A stretch of 61,215 nt of DNA from a virus, in the IMG/VR virus record IMGVR_UViG_3300028571_000029, positions 1-61,215 of that record; one strand, 5' to 3'. The notes beneath the pieces were generated by a model. That model was not told the DNA's origin. It made no database searches and saw only the letters and a program-made list of their open reading frames with translations. Shown here piece by piece: positions 47,544 through 55,872 of this stretch (position 1 is its first letter; the number at the start of each line of letters is the position of its first letter). A program made the translations under genes and the position numbers.

Positions 47544-48350
47544 ATGAAAGCATTAACAAAACAAGAAATCGCAGAAAAGGCTCCAGCAGTATACACTACT
47601 CAGCCTCATCCGAAAGTATCAGACAAGTATTCATTCTTACCTACCTATCAGCTAATTGATGATATGGAGAAGCTAGGATGGTCTGTATCAGATGCAAAGA
47701 TGGCTCTTACTAAGAGCAATGTCCAGAGAACGTACGGTAAGCATCTTATTACGTTCTTTAATCCTGATATTGTTATTAAGGATGAAAAAGGAGAAGTAGA
47801 AGCTTATCCTCAAGTAGTAGTATTAAACAATCATAGAGGATATGGTAAGCTAAGATTTGAGCTAGGAGTATTCAGACTAGTATGCTCGAATGGATTAATC
47901 GTTAAGGAGAAGGATATGGGATCGTTTGTATTACGCCACATGGGATACTCATTCGAAGAGTTAAGAGTATTAGTTAATACGGCAGTAGAAGCTCTTCCGA
48001 ACGTAGTATCAAAGATCAATCAGTTCACAGAGCGTATCATGACTCAAGAGGAGCAGAATGCTTTTGCAACCAAGGCATTGCAGATTAGGTTTGGAGAGGA
48101 AAGAAAAGCTACAAGTATCGAGATAGAAGCTATCTTAAATGTATCTAGACCTGAAGATGAAGGTAACGATCTTTACAAAGTATTCAATAGAGTACAGGAA
48201 GGTATTATCAGAGGAGGATTTAATATCAATGCAACGACTAAGTCAGGAACTAAGAAGGTAAGAAAGATAAGCAATATGCTTAAAGACCTAGACATAAATG
48301 GCCAGCTGTGGGTTCTTGCAGAAGAGTTCGCAGAGCCTGCTCTAGTATAA
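47544..48350 (+). CDS. DUF932 family protein
   Basis: 268 residues. YSFLPTYQLIDDMEKLGW, FFNPDIVI, VVLNNHRGYGKLRFELGVFRLVCSNGLIV (quoted key: RLVCSNGL) follow the phage/plasmid-type DUF932 family. Often found on plasmids and phages beside replication genes. Function not established. Codon use is less AT-rich than its neighbours. A terminator-like hairpin follows. Confidence 0.82.
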   Translation: MKALTKQEIAEKAPAVYTTQPHPKVSDKYSFLPTYQLIDDMEKLGWSVSDAKMALTKSNVQRTYGKHLITFFNPDIVIKDEKGEVEAYPQVVVLNNHRGYGKLRFELGVFRLVCSNGLIVKEKDMGSFVLRHMGYSFEELRVLVNTAVEALPNVVSKINQFTERIMTQEEQNAFATKALQIRFGEERKATSIEIEAILNVSRPEDEGNDLYKVFNRVQEGIIRGGFNINATTKSGTKKVRKISNMLKDLDINGQLWVLAEEFAEPALV

Positions 48351-48374
48351 AGATCGTTTGTTTAGTTAAAGGGT

Positions 48375-48400
48375 AGGAGGGTAATACCTCCTTCCTTATT
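48375..48400 (+). terminator. probable terminator
   Basis: AGGAGG (48375-48380)/CCTCCT (48387-48392) with loop GTAATA, followed by TCCTTATTATTT. Short stem and weak T run. Confidence 0.55.
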
Positions 48401-48413
48401 ATTTAAATTAAAG

Positions 48414-48446
48414 TTGCTCGTATGAGAACTTAATCGTATATTTAAG
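48414..48446 (+). promoter_or_regulatory. early-type promoter
   Basis: TTG 48414-48416, spacer 20, TATATTTAAG from 48437. Confidence 0.7.
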
Positions 48447-48467
48447 TAAGATAAAAAAATAAAGGTT

Positions 48468-48548
48468 ATGAAAGCAAACAATAATATCATCACTAAGAAT
48501 ATTACCGATACTGTTCAGACAATAAAGTACGCCTGGAAGGTAAAATAA
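48468..48548 (+). CDS. 26-residue peptide with its own promoter
   Basis: MKANNNIITKNITDTVQTIK then YAWKVK and TAA 48546-48548. It has a standard promoter and leader before it and another promoter right behind, so it is a single-gene unit. Very short; a deleted gene remnant is also possible. Confidence 0.42.
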   Translation: MKANNNIITKNITDTVQTIKYAWKVK

Positions 48549-48550
48549 AG

Positions 48551-48582
48551 TTGCTCGTCTGGATACTAAATCGTATATTTAG
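48551..48582 (+). promoter_or_regulatory. early-type promoter
   Basis: TTG 48551-48553, spacer 20, TATATTTAG 48574-48582. Confidence 0.7.
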
Positions 48583-48616
48583 TTATATTAATTAAACAAA
48601 CAAAGAAATAAAGGTT

Positions 48617-49375
48617 ATGGAAAATTTAGAAAACGTAAATCAGAATCAGTTAACATTATTTGAATTGTTAACTCCTTCGCAAGAAGCTCAAAAAGCAAAA
48701 GTAATTAATTACAGAGCAGAACAGGCTAAAAGGATACTTGATAGAGATGCTCGTACTGTGAACTTATTATTAGAGAACGGCTTTGTTGAAGGTGTTCATT
48801 TTAAATCTAATACTAAGATTGTAAAAAATGTTACCAAGATTAATGTAGGTTTTCATTATGGTGAAAAAATGATCGATATTGAAGTTGAGGATGCTCAAGG
48901 TTGTGTTTCTATTATATATGATAGATTAAACAATAATGTTATAGAGAAGAATAATGCATATATAATGAAGACCTCAGAAGGTAAGTTAGAGTGTTCTCCA
49001 ATAACAGGTACTAATAGAGCATATAAGCCAAAATCATTACTTGAGAAATTATTATTAAAAAATAAACAAGCTGTTAGAGACTTTGAAGCTGCTAATAGGG
49101 ATAGATCAGTAAAAGAATATACTATTGAAAAGTATAAAGCTTTATTCCCTGAAGCTGAGATTATTTTAGATATAGATTATACTAACTATTCTTTCGGTTA
49201 TAATAAAATTAAATATGATCACTTTGATATACTGACTATTAAGTTCAAGAGCGGAAGTTACATTACATTAAGATTAGATTCGGAGATTGATAAAGAATAT
49301 ATCTATAAAAAATATAATGTTATAGAAGCAAAAGCATCAATTATTGATTTATTAAATGTTTATAACAACCAGTAA
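48617..49375 (+). CDS. hypothetical protein of the early region
   Basis: 252 residues starting MENLENVNQNQLTLFELLTP. SLLEKLLLKNKQAVRDFEAANRD in the middle is helical, and the ends are beta-rich. Not recognised. Size and promoter strength suggest an early effector. Confidence 0.65.
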   Translation: MENLENVNQNQLTLFELLTPSQEAQKAKVINYRAEQAKRILDRDARTVNLLLENGFVEGVHFKSNTKIVKNVTKINVGFHYGEKMIDIEVEDAQGCVSIIYDRLNNNVIEKNNAYIMKTSEGKLECSPITGTNRAYKPKSLLEKLLLKNKQAVRDFEAANRDRSVKEYTIEKYKALFPEAEIILDIDYTNYSFGYNKIKYDHFDILTIKFKSGSYITLRLDSEIDKEYIYKKYNVIEAKASIIDLLNVYNNQ

Positions 49376-49392
49376 TTATTTTAAAATAGTAG

Positions 49393-49425
49393 TTGCTCCT
49401 TCGGGGGCTTCTACTTATCTTTAAG
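49393..49425 (+). promoter_or_regulatory. early promoter with UUCG hairpin in the spacer
   Basis: TTG 49393-49395, GCTCC-TTCG-GGGGC hairpin (one G-T pair), TATCTTTAAG 49416-49425. Confidence 0.7.
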
Positions 49426-49446
49426 TAAGATAAAAAAATAAAGGAT

Positions 49447-49623
49447 ATGGAAAATTCAAAACAACAATCGGTAATAAATCTAATCGAAAAAGTTCTATCA
49501 GAAAGCGATAGGATGTGGAATGAAAAAGGTAAATCAGATGCTTATATTATAGGCTATCTTGAAGGAGCACTTAAAATGGTTAAACGTGATTTAGAATCTA
49601 ATCTAGAAGCAGAAAGCAGATGA
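49447..49623 (+). CDS. 58-residue hypothetical protein
   Basis: MENSKQQSVINLIEKVLSES... ending LEAESR-TGA 49621-49623. Helical and acidic; GGATATGG start context. Own promoter. Not recognised. Confidence 0.58.
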   Translation: MENSKQQSVINLIEKVLSESDRMWNEKGKSDAYIIGYLEGALKMVKRDLESNLEAESR

Positions 49624-49661
49624 GTATAGATTGCAAGAGGCAATCGATGAGAATAAAAGAG

Positions 49662-49758
49662 TTGCTCCTTCGGGAGTTTCTTCTTATATTCTATAGAGTA
49701 TGCCTGGAACGCCTACTTCTACTAAAACACATAGAGACTCTAAGGAGTCTTTTTTTTT
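49662..49758 (+). ncRNA. short transcription unit: UUCG promoter followed by terminator
   Basis: TTG 49662-49664, UUCG hairpin, spacer 20, TATATTC 49685-49691. About 45 nt later AGACTC-TAAG-GAGTCT (49735-49750) is followed by eight T: a strong terminator. Predicted RNA of about 60 nt. It also holds a 20-codon ORF (MPGTPTSTKTHRDSKESFFL, start 49700) that runs into the T run, so a tiny peptide cannot be excluded. Confidence 0.5.
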
Positions 49759-49960
49759 GTAAGAAATTCCGAGACCAGTCCGACACCCGACTGACGGCAG
49801 TGTGACACCGGTATTCCACCAACGTAGTATCAGCCCATAGGCGGTATGGTATCAGAAAGAAAGCCTTAATCGCTGCATGACTCGAATCAAAAATTCTCAC
49901 CTTACCTCAATATATATTCATATATTAAGCATTCCCGTACGATATATCATTTAAAATAAA
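49759..49960 (+). other. gene-free stretch with a GC-richer island
   Basis: About 49768-49890 is clearly richer in G and C than its surroundings, with hairpin CAGTC/GACTG near 49775-49793. No gene or known RNA is recognised; a minus-strand ORF here is not convincing. It may be a foreign fragment or an uncharacterised RNA. Confidence 0.4.
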
Positions 49961-49961
49961 G

Positions 49962-49994
49962 TTGCTTTATTAATATATTAATCGTATATTTAAG
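49962..49994 (+). promoter_or_regulatory. early-type promoter
   Basis: TTG 49962-49964, spacer 20, TATATTTAAG 49985-49994. Confidence 0.7.
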
Positions 49995-50013
49995 TATTAA
50001 ACAAATAAAGGTT

Positions 50014-50301
50014 ATGAACTACTATAAGAAAAAACAAGAAGAAGCTATAAATCTTCGCAAGTTCACAAAGGAATTCACGTCCTCAGACGGAACTAAATCA
50101 ATATGGAAATATAATTTAGATAAACAGCCTAACGGTCCTTACGAAGTTGAGCAGGTTTATTCTAAAGATTACCAGACTGTTGAGCAGAAAATTAAAAAAG
50201 AAAACAAAAAAGTATCGAAATACGATCAAAAGTTTGTCAATCCAGCTAACGGAAGACTAATTTCATATTATAGAGCTAAATCATTAGGTATAACTAAATA
50301 A
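50014..50301 (+). CDS. basic hypothetical protein
   Basis: 95 residues starting MNYYKKKQEEAINLRKFTKE. TKSIWKYNLDKQPNGPYEVE reads as a beta domain. Basic. Not recognised. Last gene of the early promoter array. Confidence 0.58.
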   Translation: MNYYKKKQEEAINLRKFTKEFTSSDGTKSIWKYNLDKQPNGPYEVEQVYSKDYQTVEQKIKKENKKVSKYDQKFVNPANGRLISYYRAKSLGITK

Positions 50302-50310
50302 ATTTCAATC

Positions 50311-50688
50311 ATGTTAATATACGCAGCAATATATTGGTCGATAATCCTTCTTATAGGAATTTTTTACTTCGTAAAATCACTTAACGGAATATATAAATAT
50401 ATAATAACGTTAGGTAGAAAATACATAATTACACGAATACTAATCACTCTTCCGTTAAGATTAGCGGTTAGCTTCATAGCATCTTTAGGATACGGCATAT
50501 TGATATTTTTTCACGGCGTATTTTTTGCATGCATTCTTGTATTTATATATTCTATAATGGGTGGTCACTCGAAACTTATTATAGAATGGGTCGGACATAT
50601 GTGTATAGTATTACTCTTTATTCCGGTATTAATAACAATCACCGGCACATTATTAGATGAAATACACGATTTCAAACAGACTAATTAA
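50311..50688 (+). CDS. multi-pass membrane protein
   Basis: 125 residues with about four hydrophobic segments (5-24, 38-60, 62-85, 95-113). No family recognised. It may alter the host membrane. Confidence 0.6.
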   Translation: MLIYAAIYWSIILLIGIFYFVKSLNGIYKYIITLGRKYIITRILITLPLRLAVSFIASLGYGILIFFHGVFFACILVFIYSIMGGHSKLIIEWVGHMCIVLLFIPVLITITGTLLDEIHDFKQTN

Positions 50689-50762
50689 AGCAAAAACCAA
50701 GATTCCTAGATTTCCCGAGAAGTAACCTTTATTCAAGAAATCAAAATATATATTTATATCAG

Positions 50763-51245
50763 ATGAAAAGAATAACCATACAGCAATCCCAGTTTTATAT
50801 ACCGTTACAAACAGAAAATATAAAACCTTGGACAAAGATATGTGCATTCACATTAACACCACAAGAAGATAACTGGGAGAAGGTGCATTATTATGGTGAA
50901 TCTATACTGGATGAAAAAGGTAACATTCGACCTACTGAATGGATATATATTTTAGTAAATAAATTAATGCCTGGAATATTAAAGATAGGCAGAACTACTA
51001 CATCTGTTAATCAAAGAGTCAAGGAAATTAATTCTGCAACTGGTGTGATCGAGAAATGGCATTGTGTTTATAAATACAAATGCGTTAATTCTCAATACCT
51101 TGAACAGGAAATTCATAGTTACCTCCAAGAAAGGAGCCTTAGAATTAATCCTCATAGGGAAGGATTCGAACTTGATGTACAGCAGGCTATAGATATTATC
51201 ACTGATTTAGGTGAAAAATATCAAATCCCTTTCTCTCCTCAATAA
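50763..51245 (+). CDS. GIY-YIG-like nuclease (T5orf172 type)
   Basis: 160 residues. WIYILVNKLMPGILKIGRTT with following VNQRVKEIN and EQEIHSYL matches the T5orf172 branch of GIY-YIG: Y-I-x-x-N, K-I-G-x-T, R, and E/H later. The domain occupies residues 58-150 after a 55-residue N-terminal part. Probably a free-standing (possibly mobile) nuclease; DNA target unknown. Confidence 0.76.
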   Translation: MKRITIQQSQFYIPLQTENIKPWTKICAFTLTPQEDNWEKVHYYGESILDEKGNIRPTEWIYILVNKLMPGILKIGRTTTSVNQRVKEINSATGVIEKWHCVYKYKCVNSQYLEQEIHSYLQERSLRINPHREGFELDVQQAIDIITDLGEKYQIPFSPQ

Positions 51246-51408
51246 TATTTTATATGTAATATAAGATATCACCCTGCAATAGATACGTTGGCATTCATGG
51301 GGTTTTTAAGTCTCTGTAAGGGTTATGTTATATAATATACATATTATTTAATTTTATACAGCACTGATATTTATTATAGCTATATTTATAATATATCAAT
51401 ATATAACT

Positions 51409-51681
51409 ATGAGTAGTCTAGTATATTCTGAGATGATTTTCTCGGAGCAATTTAATGAACTATCCTATGAAGAACAGATAATTTATGCTGGAGTTATTTA
51501 CAGTATTGTTGTTGACAATTTTAAAAATATAGATTATGTTGATTTAATTAATAATATTGATGATATTATTATAGGATTGGATGAAATAGTAAATACTTTT
51601 ATAGGATTAGAACTAGTTGATTATCTAGAAGATATACTTGAGATAAGAGAGAGTATAAAAAAAAGTATTAAAAAATTATAG
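51409..51681 (+). CDS. acidic hypothetical protein
   Basis: 90 residues starting MSSLVYSEMIFSEQFNELSY. Asp/Ile-rich and helical (DLINNIDDIIIGLDEIVN). Upstream 51246-51408 has TATTTAT boxes but no gene. Not recognised. Confidence 0.55.
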   Translation: MSSLVYSEMIFSEQFNELSYEEQIIYAGVIYSIVVDNFKNIDYVDLINNIDDIIIGLDEIVNTFIGLELVDYLEDILEIRESIKKSIKKL

Positions 51682-51762
51682 GTATTAGTTGCCTTTCTGC
51701 TAAAAAAACATTAACTTATTGTTCAACACATTGCAAACATAGCAATTTTTAAAAACATAACA

Positions 51763-52068
51763 GTGATTACGGTATTCGCAATACAAGGATGTAGTAAGTG
51801 TAAGGAATTAATAAAGATATTAAATATTGAAAACATAGATTATAAAGTAATATATGACGATGAACATGAAAGTTTATTTGATAATATAGAAGAGATAGTA
51901 GAAAGTAGTACATATCCTATTATAGGGATTCAATTCTCTTATGATTTATCAGGAAGGATAGGTAATGATATATATATAGTTAATATAGATAGTGAATCTA
52001 ATGAACCGTATGTACTAAAATATAATAATATAAATGAAGCAGTTAAACTAATAAAACAAAATATATGA
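51763..52068 (+). CDS. glutaredoxin-like protein (GTG start)
   Basis: 101 residues. VFAIQGCSKCKELIKILNIE carries the CxxC active site of glutaredoxins (CSKC), and TYPIIGIQF is the cis-Pro element. GTG is the only start that keeps the first beta strand. It overlaps the next gene by 4 nt. Complements the thioredoxin at 34812 for redox supply. Confidence 0.7.
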   Translation: MITVFAIQGCSKCKELIKILNIENIDYKVIYDDEHESLFDNIEEIVESSTYPIIGIQFSYDLSGRIGNDIYIVNIDSESNEPYVLKYNNINEAVKLIKQNI

Positions 52069-52247
52069 AACACAAACAATTAATACTCACTAAGCTAGAA
52101 AAGATAGATGGTGAATTAACTAATCTTTCTTCCTTACTAAACTATACTAAAAGTATCAGGGAAGTTAAAGATAGGATATTCGAAATTAAAGAAAGAATAT
52201 CTGATGCTAGGACTATTATTAATAATGAAAACGAGTCAATGAATTAA
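52065..52247 (+). CDS. small coiled-coil protein
   Basis: 60 residues: MKHKQLILTKLEKIDGELTN and following heptads. ATGA-coupled to the glutaredoxin-like gene. Function unknown. Confidence 0.55.
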   Translation: MKHKQLILTKLEKIDGELTNLSSLLNYTKSIREVKDRIFEIKERISDARTIINNENESMN

Positions 52248-52267
52248 TATACCTTTAAATTAAGATT

Positions 52268-53053
52268 ATGAAATTAACAGCAGAACAAATCCAGGAGAAT
52301 TATGAATTGTTTATAAAGAATATTAACGATTATATTTCTTCACCTAGAAAAGAACAGTTATTAGAGTACTATAAAACTATCGAAGATATACTTATATTAG
52401 CTCCAGCATCTCATAAAGAAGGGTATCATAATGCTTTCCCAGGAGGATATATAGATCATGTAAATAGAGTAGTTGAAGCTAGTCTATATTGCTGGGAGAC
52501 TTGGAATCACTTTAGAGAGATAAGCTCATTTACTAAAGAAGAGCTAGTATTCTCGGCTATTAATCACGACCTCGGTAAATTAGGTGAAGGTAATATTCCG
52601 GGATACATACCTAATGAAAGTGAATGGCATGTAAAAAATCAAGGAGCGATATATAAAAACAATAATAAGCTACCATTTATGTTAATTCCTGATAGGTCTA
52701 TCTTTAATTTAATTAAAGCAGGAATCAATATATCTGAGAATGAATTTCTAGCAATTAAACTACACGACGGATTATATGAAGATGCTAACAAGCCTTACCT
52801 AATATCATTCAGTCCAGAATCTAGACTAAGAACATCATTACCGCTTGTAATACATCAAGCTGACATGATTGCATCTAGAGTAGAGTGGGAGAATCATTGG
52901 ATCCCTAAGTTAAATAATTCTCCAGACAGTGATATGCTTCAGAAAAAAAACACAGTTAAATCATATAATAATCAGAAAAATCCTTCAGCAGAGGCATATA
53001 AGCAACTAGCAGGTAAAAATAATTCATTAATGGATGCTTTTAATAATTTATAA
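52268..53053 (+). CDS. HD-domain hydrolase
   Basis: 261 residues. YHNAFPGGYIDHVNRVVEAS (His64) and FSAINHDLGKLGEG (His100, Asp101) give the metal-binding HD motif; a later KLHDGLYEDANKPYL supplies further ligands. Members hydrolyse nucleotides or RNA phosphodiesters (YhaM-like order is possible). Substrate unknown. Confidence 0.83.
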   Translation: MKLTAEQIQENYELFIKNINDYISSPRKEQLLEYYKTIEDILILAPASHKEGYHNAFPGGYIDHVNRVVEASLYCWETWNHFREISSFTKEELVFSAINHDLGKLGEGNIPGYIPNESEWHVKNQGAIYKNNNKLPFMLIPDRSIFNLIKAGINISENEFLAIKLHDGLYEDANKPYLISFSPESRLRTSLPLVIHQADMIASRVEWENHWIPKLNNSPDSDMLQKKNTVKSYNNQKNPSAEAYKQLAGKNNSLMDAFNNL

Positions 53054-53054
53054 T

Positions 53055-53336
53055 ATGGAATCAATAATAATAAACATATTAATATGGGTACTTACCATTA
53101 TAGGATATGTAATATATAATTTATATAATAAAAATATAAAACTAGAGCGCATGGTTATAGAGCGTGAACAAACATTACAGTTACTAAGTAATATAATAAA
53201 TGAATCCGATAAAATACTATTAGATCTAGACAGAATCGGCGCATTTAAAAGTGATGATGAAATAGGATATTTCTTTAATACAGTAAAAGCTATTCAGACC
53301 ACACTTAATGAATTCGCTGTGAAAAATAAATCATGA
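53055..53336 (+). CDS. single-pass membrane protein with coiled coil
   Basis: 93 residues from ATG 53055 (the upstream in-frame ATG lies inside the HD gene). Membrane helix at about 3-24, then a helical domain (LSNIINESDKILLDLDRIG). Overlaps the sigma gene by 4 nt. Confidence 0.6.
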   Translation: MESIIINILIWVLTIIGYVIYNLYNKNIKLERMVIEREQTLQLLSNIINESDKILLDLDRIGAFKSDDEIGYFFNTVKAIQTTLNEFAVKNKS

Positions 53337-54097
53337 CAGAAAATATACAGGAAAATAAAATATTACTTACTCAAAAAGGTAAACTTAGAAAAAGAAAACC
53401 GAAACAATCGATTCAGTATTTTACACAGGAAACAGAAGATGCTATAATAGAGTATCTATTAACTAATAATGAATCAGAAAGAAATAAAATATTTAATGAA
53501 AGAATAAATTATGCATTTAATAAACTAGCTGAAAACATAATACATACATTTAAGTTCTATTATACAGAGGTAAATACTATAAATGAATTAAAACATGAGG
53601 TAGTATGTGTACTACTAGAAAAATTATCTAAATATAAACAAGGAAAGGGTAAGGCATATTCTTATTTTGGTACAATAGCTAAAAGATATCTTATAGTATA
53701 TAATACTAATAACTATAAGAAAATGAAAGGCAAAGCTACTTTATTAGAAGTAGATGAAGATAAATATATTACTGAAGGACTTGTTCAAGAACATAATAAT
53801 AATATTCATTCTGAAGAACCTCTATTAATTAATTATTATATTAAATATATTGATGATAATTTATTTAGATTATTTCCTAAAAATAAAGAAGCTAAAGTAG
53901 CAGACGCCATAATGGAATTATTTAGAAAAAGAGAAAATATCGATATACTATCTAAAAAAGCAATATACATATACATAAGAGAAATTACAGATTCCCCTAC
54001 TCCTACCATCACTAAAGTAATAAAAACACTGAAAGATATATATATTAAGGTTAATAACCAATATCAAGATAAAGGATATATATCAAAAAATATATAA
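53333..54097 (+). CDS. 55: late-transcription sigma factor (gp55-like)
   Basis: 254 residues. TQETEDAIIEYLLTNNESER, then LAENIIHTFKFYYTE and KYKQGKGKAYSYFGTIAKRYLI, correspond to the reduced sigma-2 region of T4-type gp55 (KG-x-A-x-SYF-x-x-x-AK). It redirects host RNA polymerase to late promoters. It stands directly before the virion genes it is expected to turn on. Lys-rich N-terminus. Confidence 0.8.
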   Translation: MTENIQENKILLTQKGKLRKRKPKQSIQYFTQETEDAIIEYLLTNNESERNKIFNERINYAFNKLAENIIHTFKFYYTEVNTINELKHEVVCVLLEKLSKYKQGKGKAYSYFGTIAKRYLIVYNTNNYKKMKGKATLLEVDEDKYITEGLVQEHNNNIHSEEPLLINYYIKYIDDNLFRLFPKNKEAKVADAIMELFRKRENIDILSKKAIYIYIREITDSPTPTITKVIKTLKDIYIKVNNQYQDKGYISKNI

Positions 54098-54123
54098 TAC
54101 GTAATATTTATTTAAAAAATAAT

Positions 54124-54468
54124 ATGGAATTTGATAATATAATATTCGGTAAAAAATCCTTCTCATCATTGCTTGAGGATATATATAATAATAGTAAGAA
54201 CAAAGAAAAGCAAATCCGTGATATGATCATTCAATTAAAAGAAATGATAAGCGATCCAGGATCAGCAATATTAATGGTACCATTACTACAAGGATATATT
54301 GAAGCAGGAATTAAGAATGATGAAGCACTAATTAAAATGGCGGGAATAGTTCAAAAAGCTATGAGTGCCAATCCTGGTGCTGAAGGTACTGACTTCCTAA
54401 CAGATAAAGATAAGGAGTTATTATTTGAAGAGATAAAGAAGTTTGAACCGGTAAAACAACTTAATTAA
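54124..54468 (+). CDS. conserved phage hypothetical, near structural genes
   Basis: 114 residues, helical. ILMVPLLQGYIEAGIKNDEALIKMAGIVQKA and TDKDKELLFEEIK match a protein regularly found near baseplate genes in T4-like marine phages (quoted key: FLTDKDKELLFEEI). Function unknown. An ATATTTATTT box sits 5'. Confidence 0.68.
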   Translation: MEFDNIIFGKKSFSSLLEDIYNNSKNKEKQIRDMIIQLKEMISDPGSAILMVPLLQGYIEAGIKNDEALIKMAGIVQKAMSANPGAEGTDFLTDKDKELLFEEIKKFEPVKQLN

Positions 54469-54472
54469 TATA

Positions 54473-55429
54473 ATGAGTTTTGAAAGTTCATTATATGGTT
54501 TAAATAATATTAAAGCTGAATATTCACCTTTAATAATTGCTAGAGTAAAACAAATTATTCTAGATAGGATTGATATAAACGATTCTTTATATAAAGATTT
54601 TGCTGAATTAGGGGAATGGGGAGCAGTAGGCTATATAACATTCAGTATATTATATTCAGATAGAAGCTCTAATAATGCAAACTACTCTAATTTAATAGCT
54701 AAACCTTTCTTTTCTAATCTAAAACAATATCCTTTAATAGGTGAGGTAGTTCAAATAATACCAGGTCCGTCGTATAAATTAAACGATTCAAAAAGCAGAC
54801 AAGATTTTTATTACTATCCACCATTTAATACTTGGAACTCATCACATCATAATGCATTTCCTGATTTAAAGGAATATTCTAATTTTGTTATAGATAATAA
54901 AGTGACCTATAATAATGTCGGAGAAGGAAATAATCAAGGAAATAATAGCGGATATGAAGATTTTCCTTTAGGTAAAACATTTAAAGAAAGAAGTAATATT
55001 AAAGATTTATTACCTTTTGAAGGAGATATTATACTAGAAGGAAGATGGGGTCAATCTATTAGATTTGGAAGTACTGTTACTGGTAAAGGTATTGTTAATT
55101 CATGGAGCAAGAACGGAAGAGATGGAGATCCTATAACTATAATAAGAAATAATCAAGGGATTCAGTCTATACAGGAAGGATATATACCAACAGTAGAAAA
55201 TATAAATATAGACGGGTCATCTATATACTTAACATATAATCAAGTAATCAATATTCAAGATATATCAAAATATCCACTCGATACATTTGGTGTTAAATTA
55301 CAACTAACTCCTGATGAAGTAATACCTTTACAGACTAATCCATCAATATATAGCAGTACATCACCTTTCAATCAAGATATATCAGAACTAGAACAGGCTC
55401 AGAATTCATCAATAATAAATAAATCATAA
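54473..55429 (+). CDS. virion structural protein
   Basis: 318 residues. FEGDIILEGRWGQSIRFGST in the middle is a signature of a structural protein of T4-like environmental phages; the N-terminal part is beta-rich with PLIGEVVQIIPGPS, like an OB-type hub or baseplate protein. Overlaps the next gene by one base. Confidence 0.7.
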   Translation: MSFESSLYGLNNIKAEYSPLIIARVKQIILDRIDINDSLYKDFAELGEWGAVGYITFSILYSDRSSNNANYSNLIAKPFFSNLKQYPLIGEVVQIIPGPSYKLNDSKSRQDFYYYPPFNTWNSSHHNAFPDLKEYSNFVIDNKVTYNNVGEGNNQGNNSGYEDFPLGKTFKERSNIKDLLPFEGDIILEGRWGQSIRFGSTVTGKGIVNSWSKNGRDGDPITIIRNNQGIQSIQEGYIPTVENINIDGSSIYLTYNQVINIQDISKYPLDTFGVKLQLTPDEVIPLQTNPSIYSSTSPFNQDISELEQAQNSSIINKS

Positions 55430-55872
55430 TGGCAATCAAAGAATATACGCCAGTATTTCCATATAAAGGCAATCAAGCAATTATATCATCTGGAAGAATA
55501 TTGTTTCACGCTAAAGAAGATTCTGTATTAATATTTGGAAAAAAAGCAGTCGGTATATCAAGCATAGGTCCTGTTAATATTGATACATACCAAGGAGTAA
55601 CTATAAGTTCTCCTAAGATAGAATTAGGACTAAAAGCTAAAGACGAAGGTGAAAATCTAATGCTAGGAATAACTACCAATCAAATGTTAGTAGAATTACT
55701 TGATGAATTAGAAAGAGTAGGATCCGCACTAACACAACTATCAACAACAGGATTACCAGCTGCAAGTATTGCTATATTATCTGCAGGGGAAGCGCTATTA
55801 AGTAAGTCACAGATCCTGAAAAGTAATTTAATAGATTTATCTAATCTTTCTAAAACATCATATACTATATAA
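55429..55872 (+). CDS. virion structural protein (hub/spike-associated)
   Basis: 147 residues. IISSGRILFHAKEDSVLIFG and AVGISSIGPVNIDTYQGVTI have the short-strand pattern of spike beta-helices; the C-terminal half is helical. Placed between two structural genes with shared stop/start bases. Confidence 0.6.
   Translation: MAIKEYTPVFPYKGNQAIISSGRILFHAKEDSVLIFGKKAVGISSIGPVNIDTYQGVTISSPKIELGLKAKDEGENLMLGITTNQMLVELLDELERVGSALTQLSTTGLPAASIAILSAGEALLSKSQILKSNLIDLSNLSKTSYTI

Noticed and set aside
49620-49805. 61-codon open frame
   Set aside because: It reads through a promoter module and a strong terminator; no coding-like composition.
49691-49900. 69-codon minus-strand frame
   Set aside because: No promoter on that strand, and it crosses the terminator and the GC-rich island.
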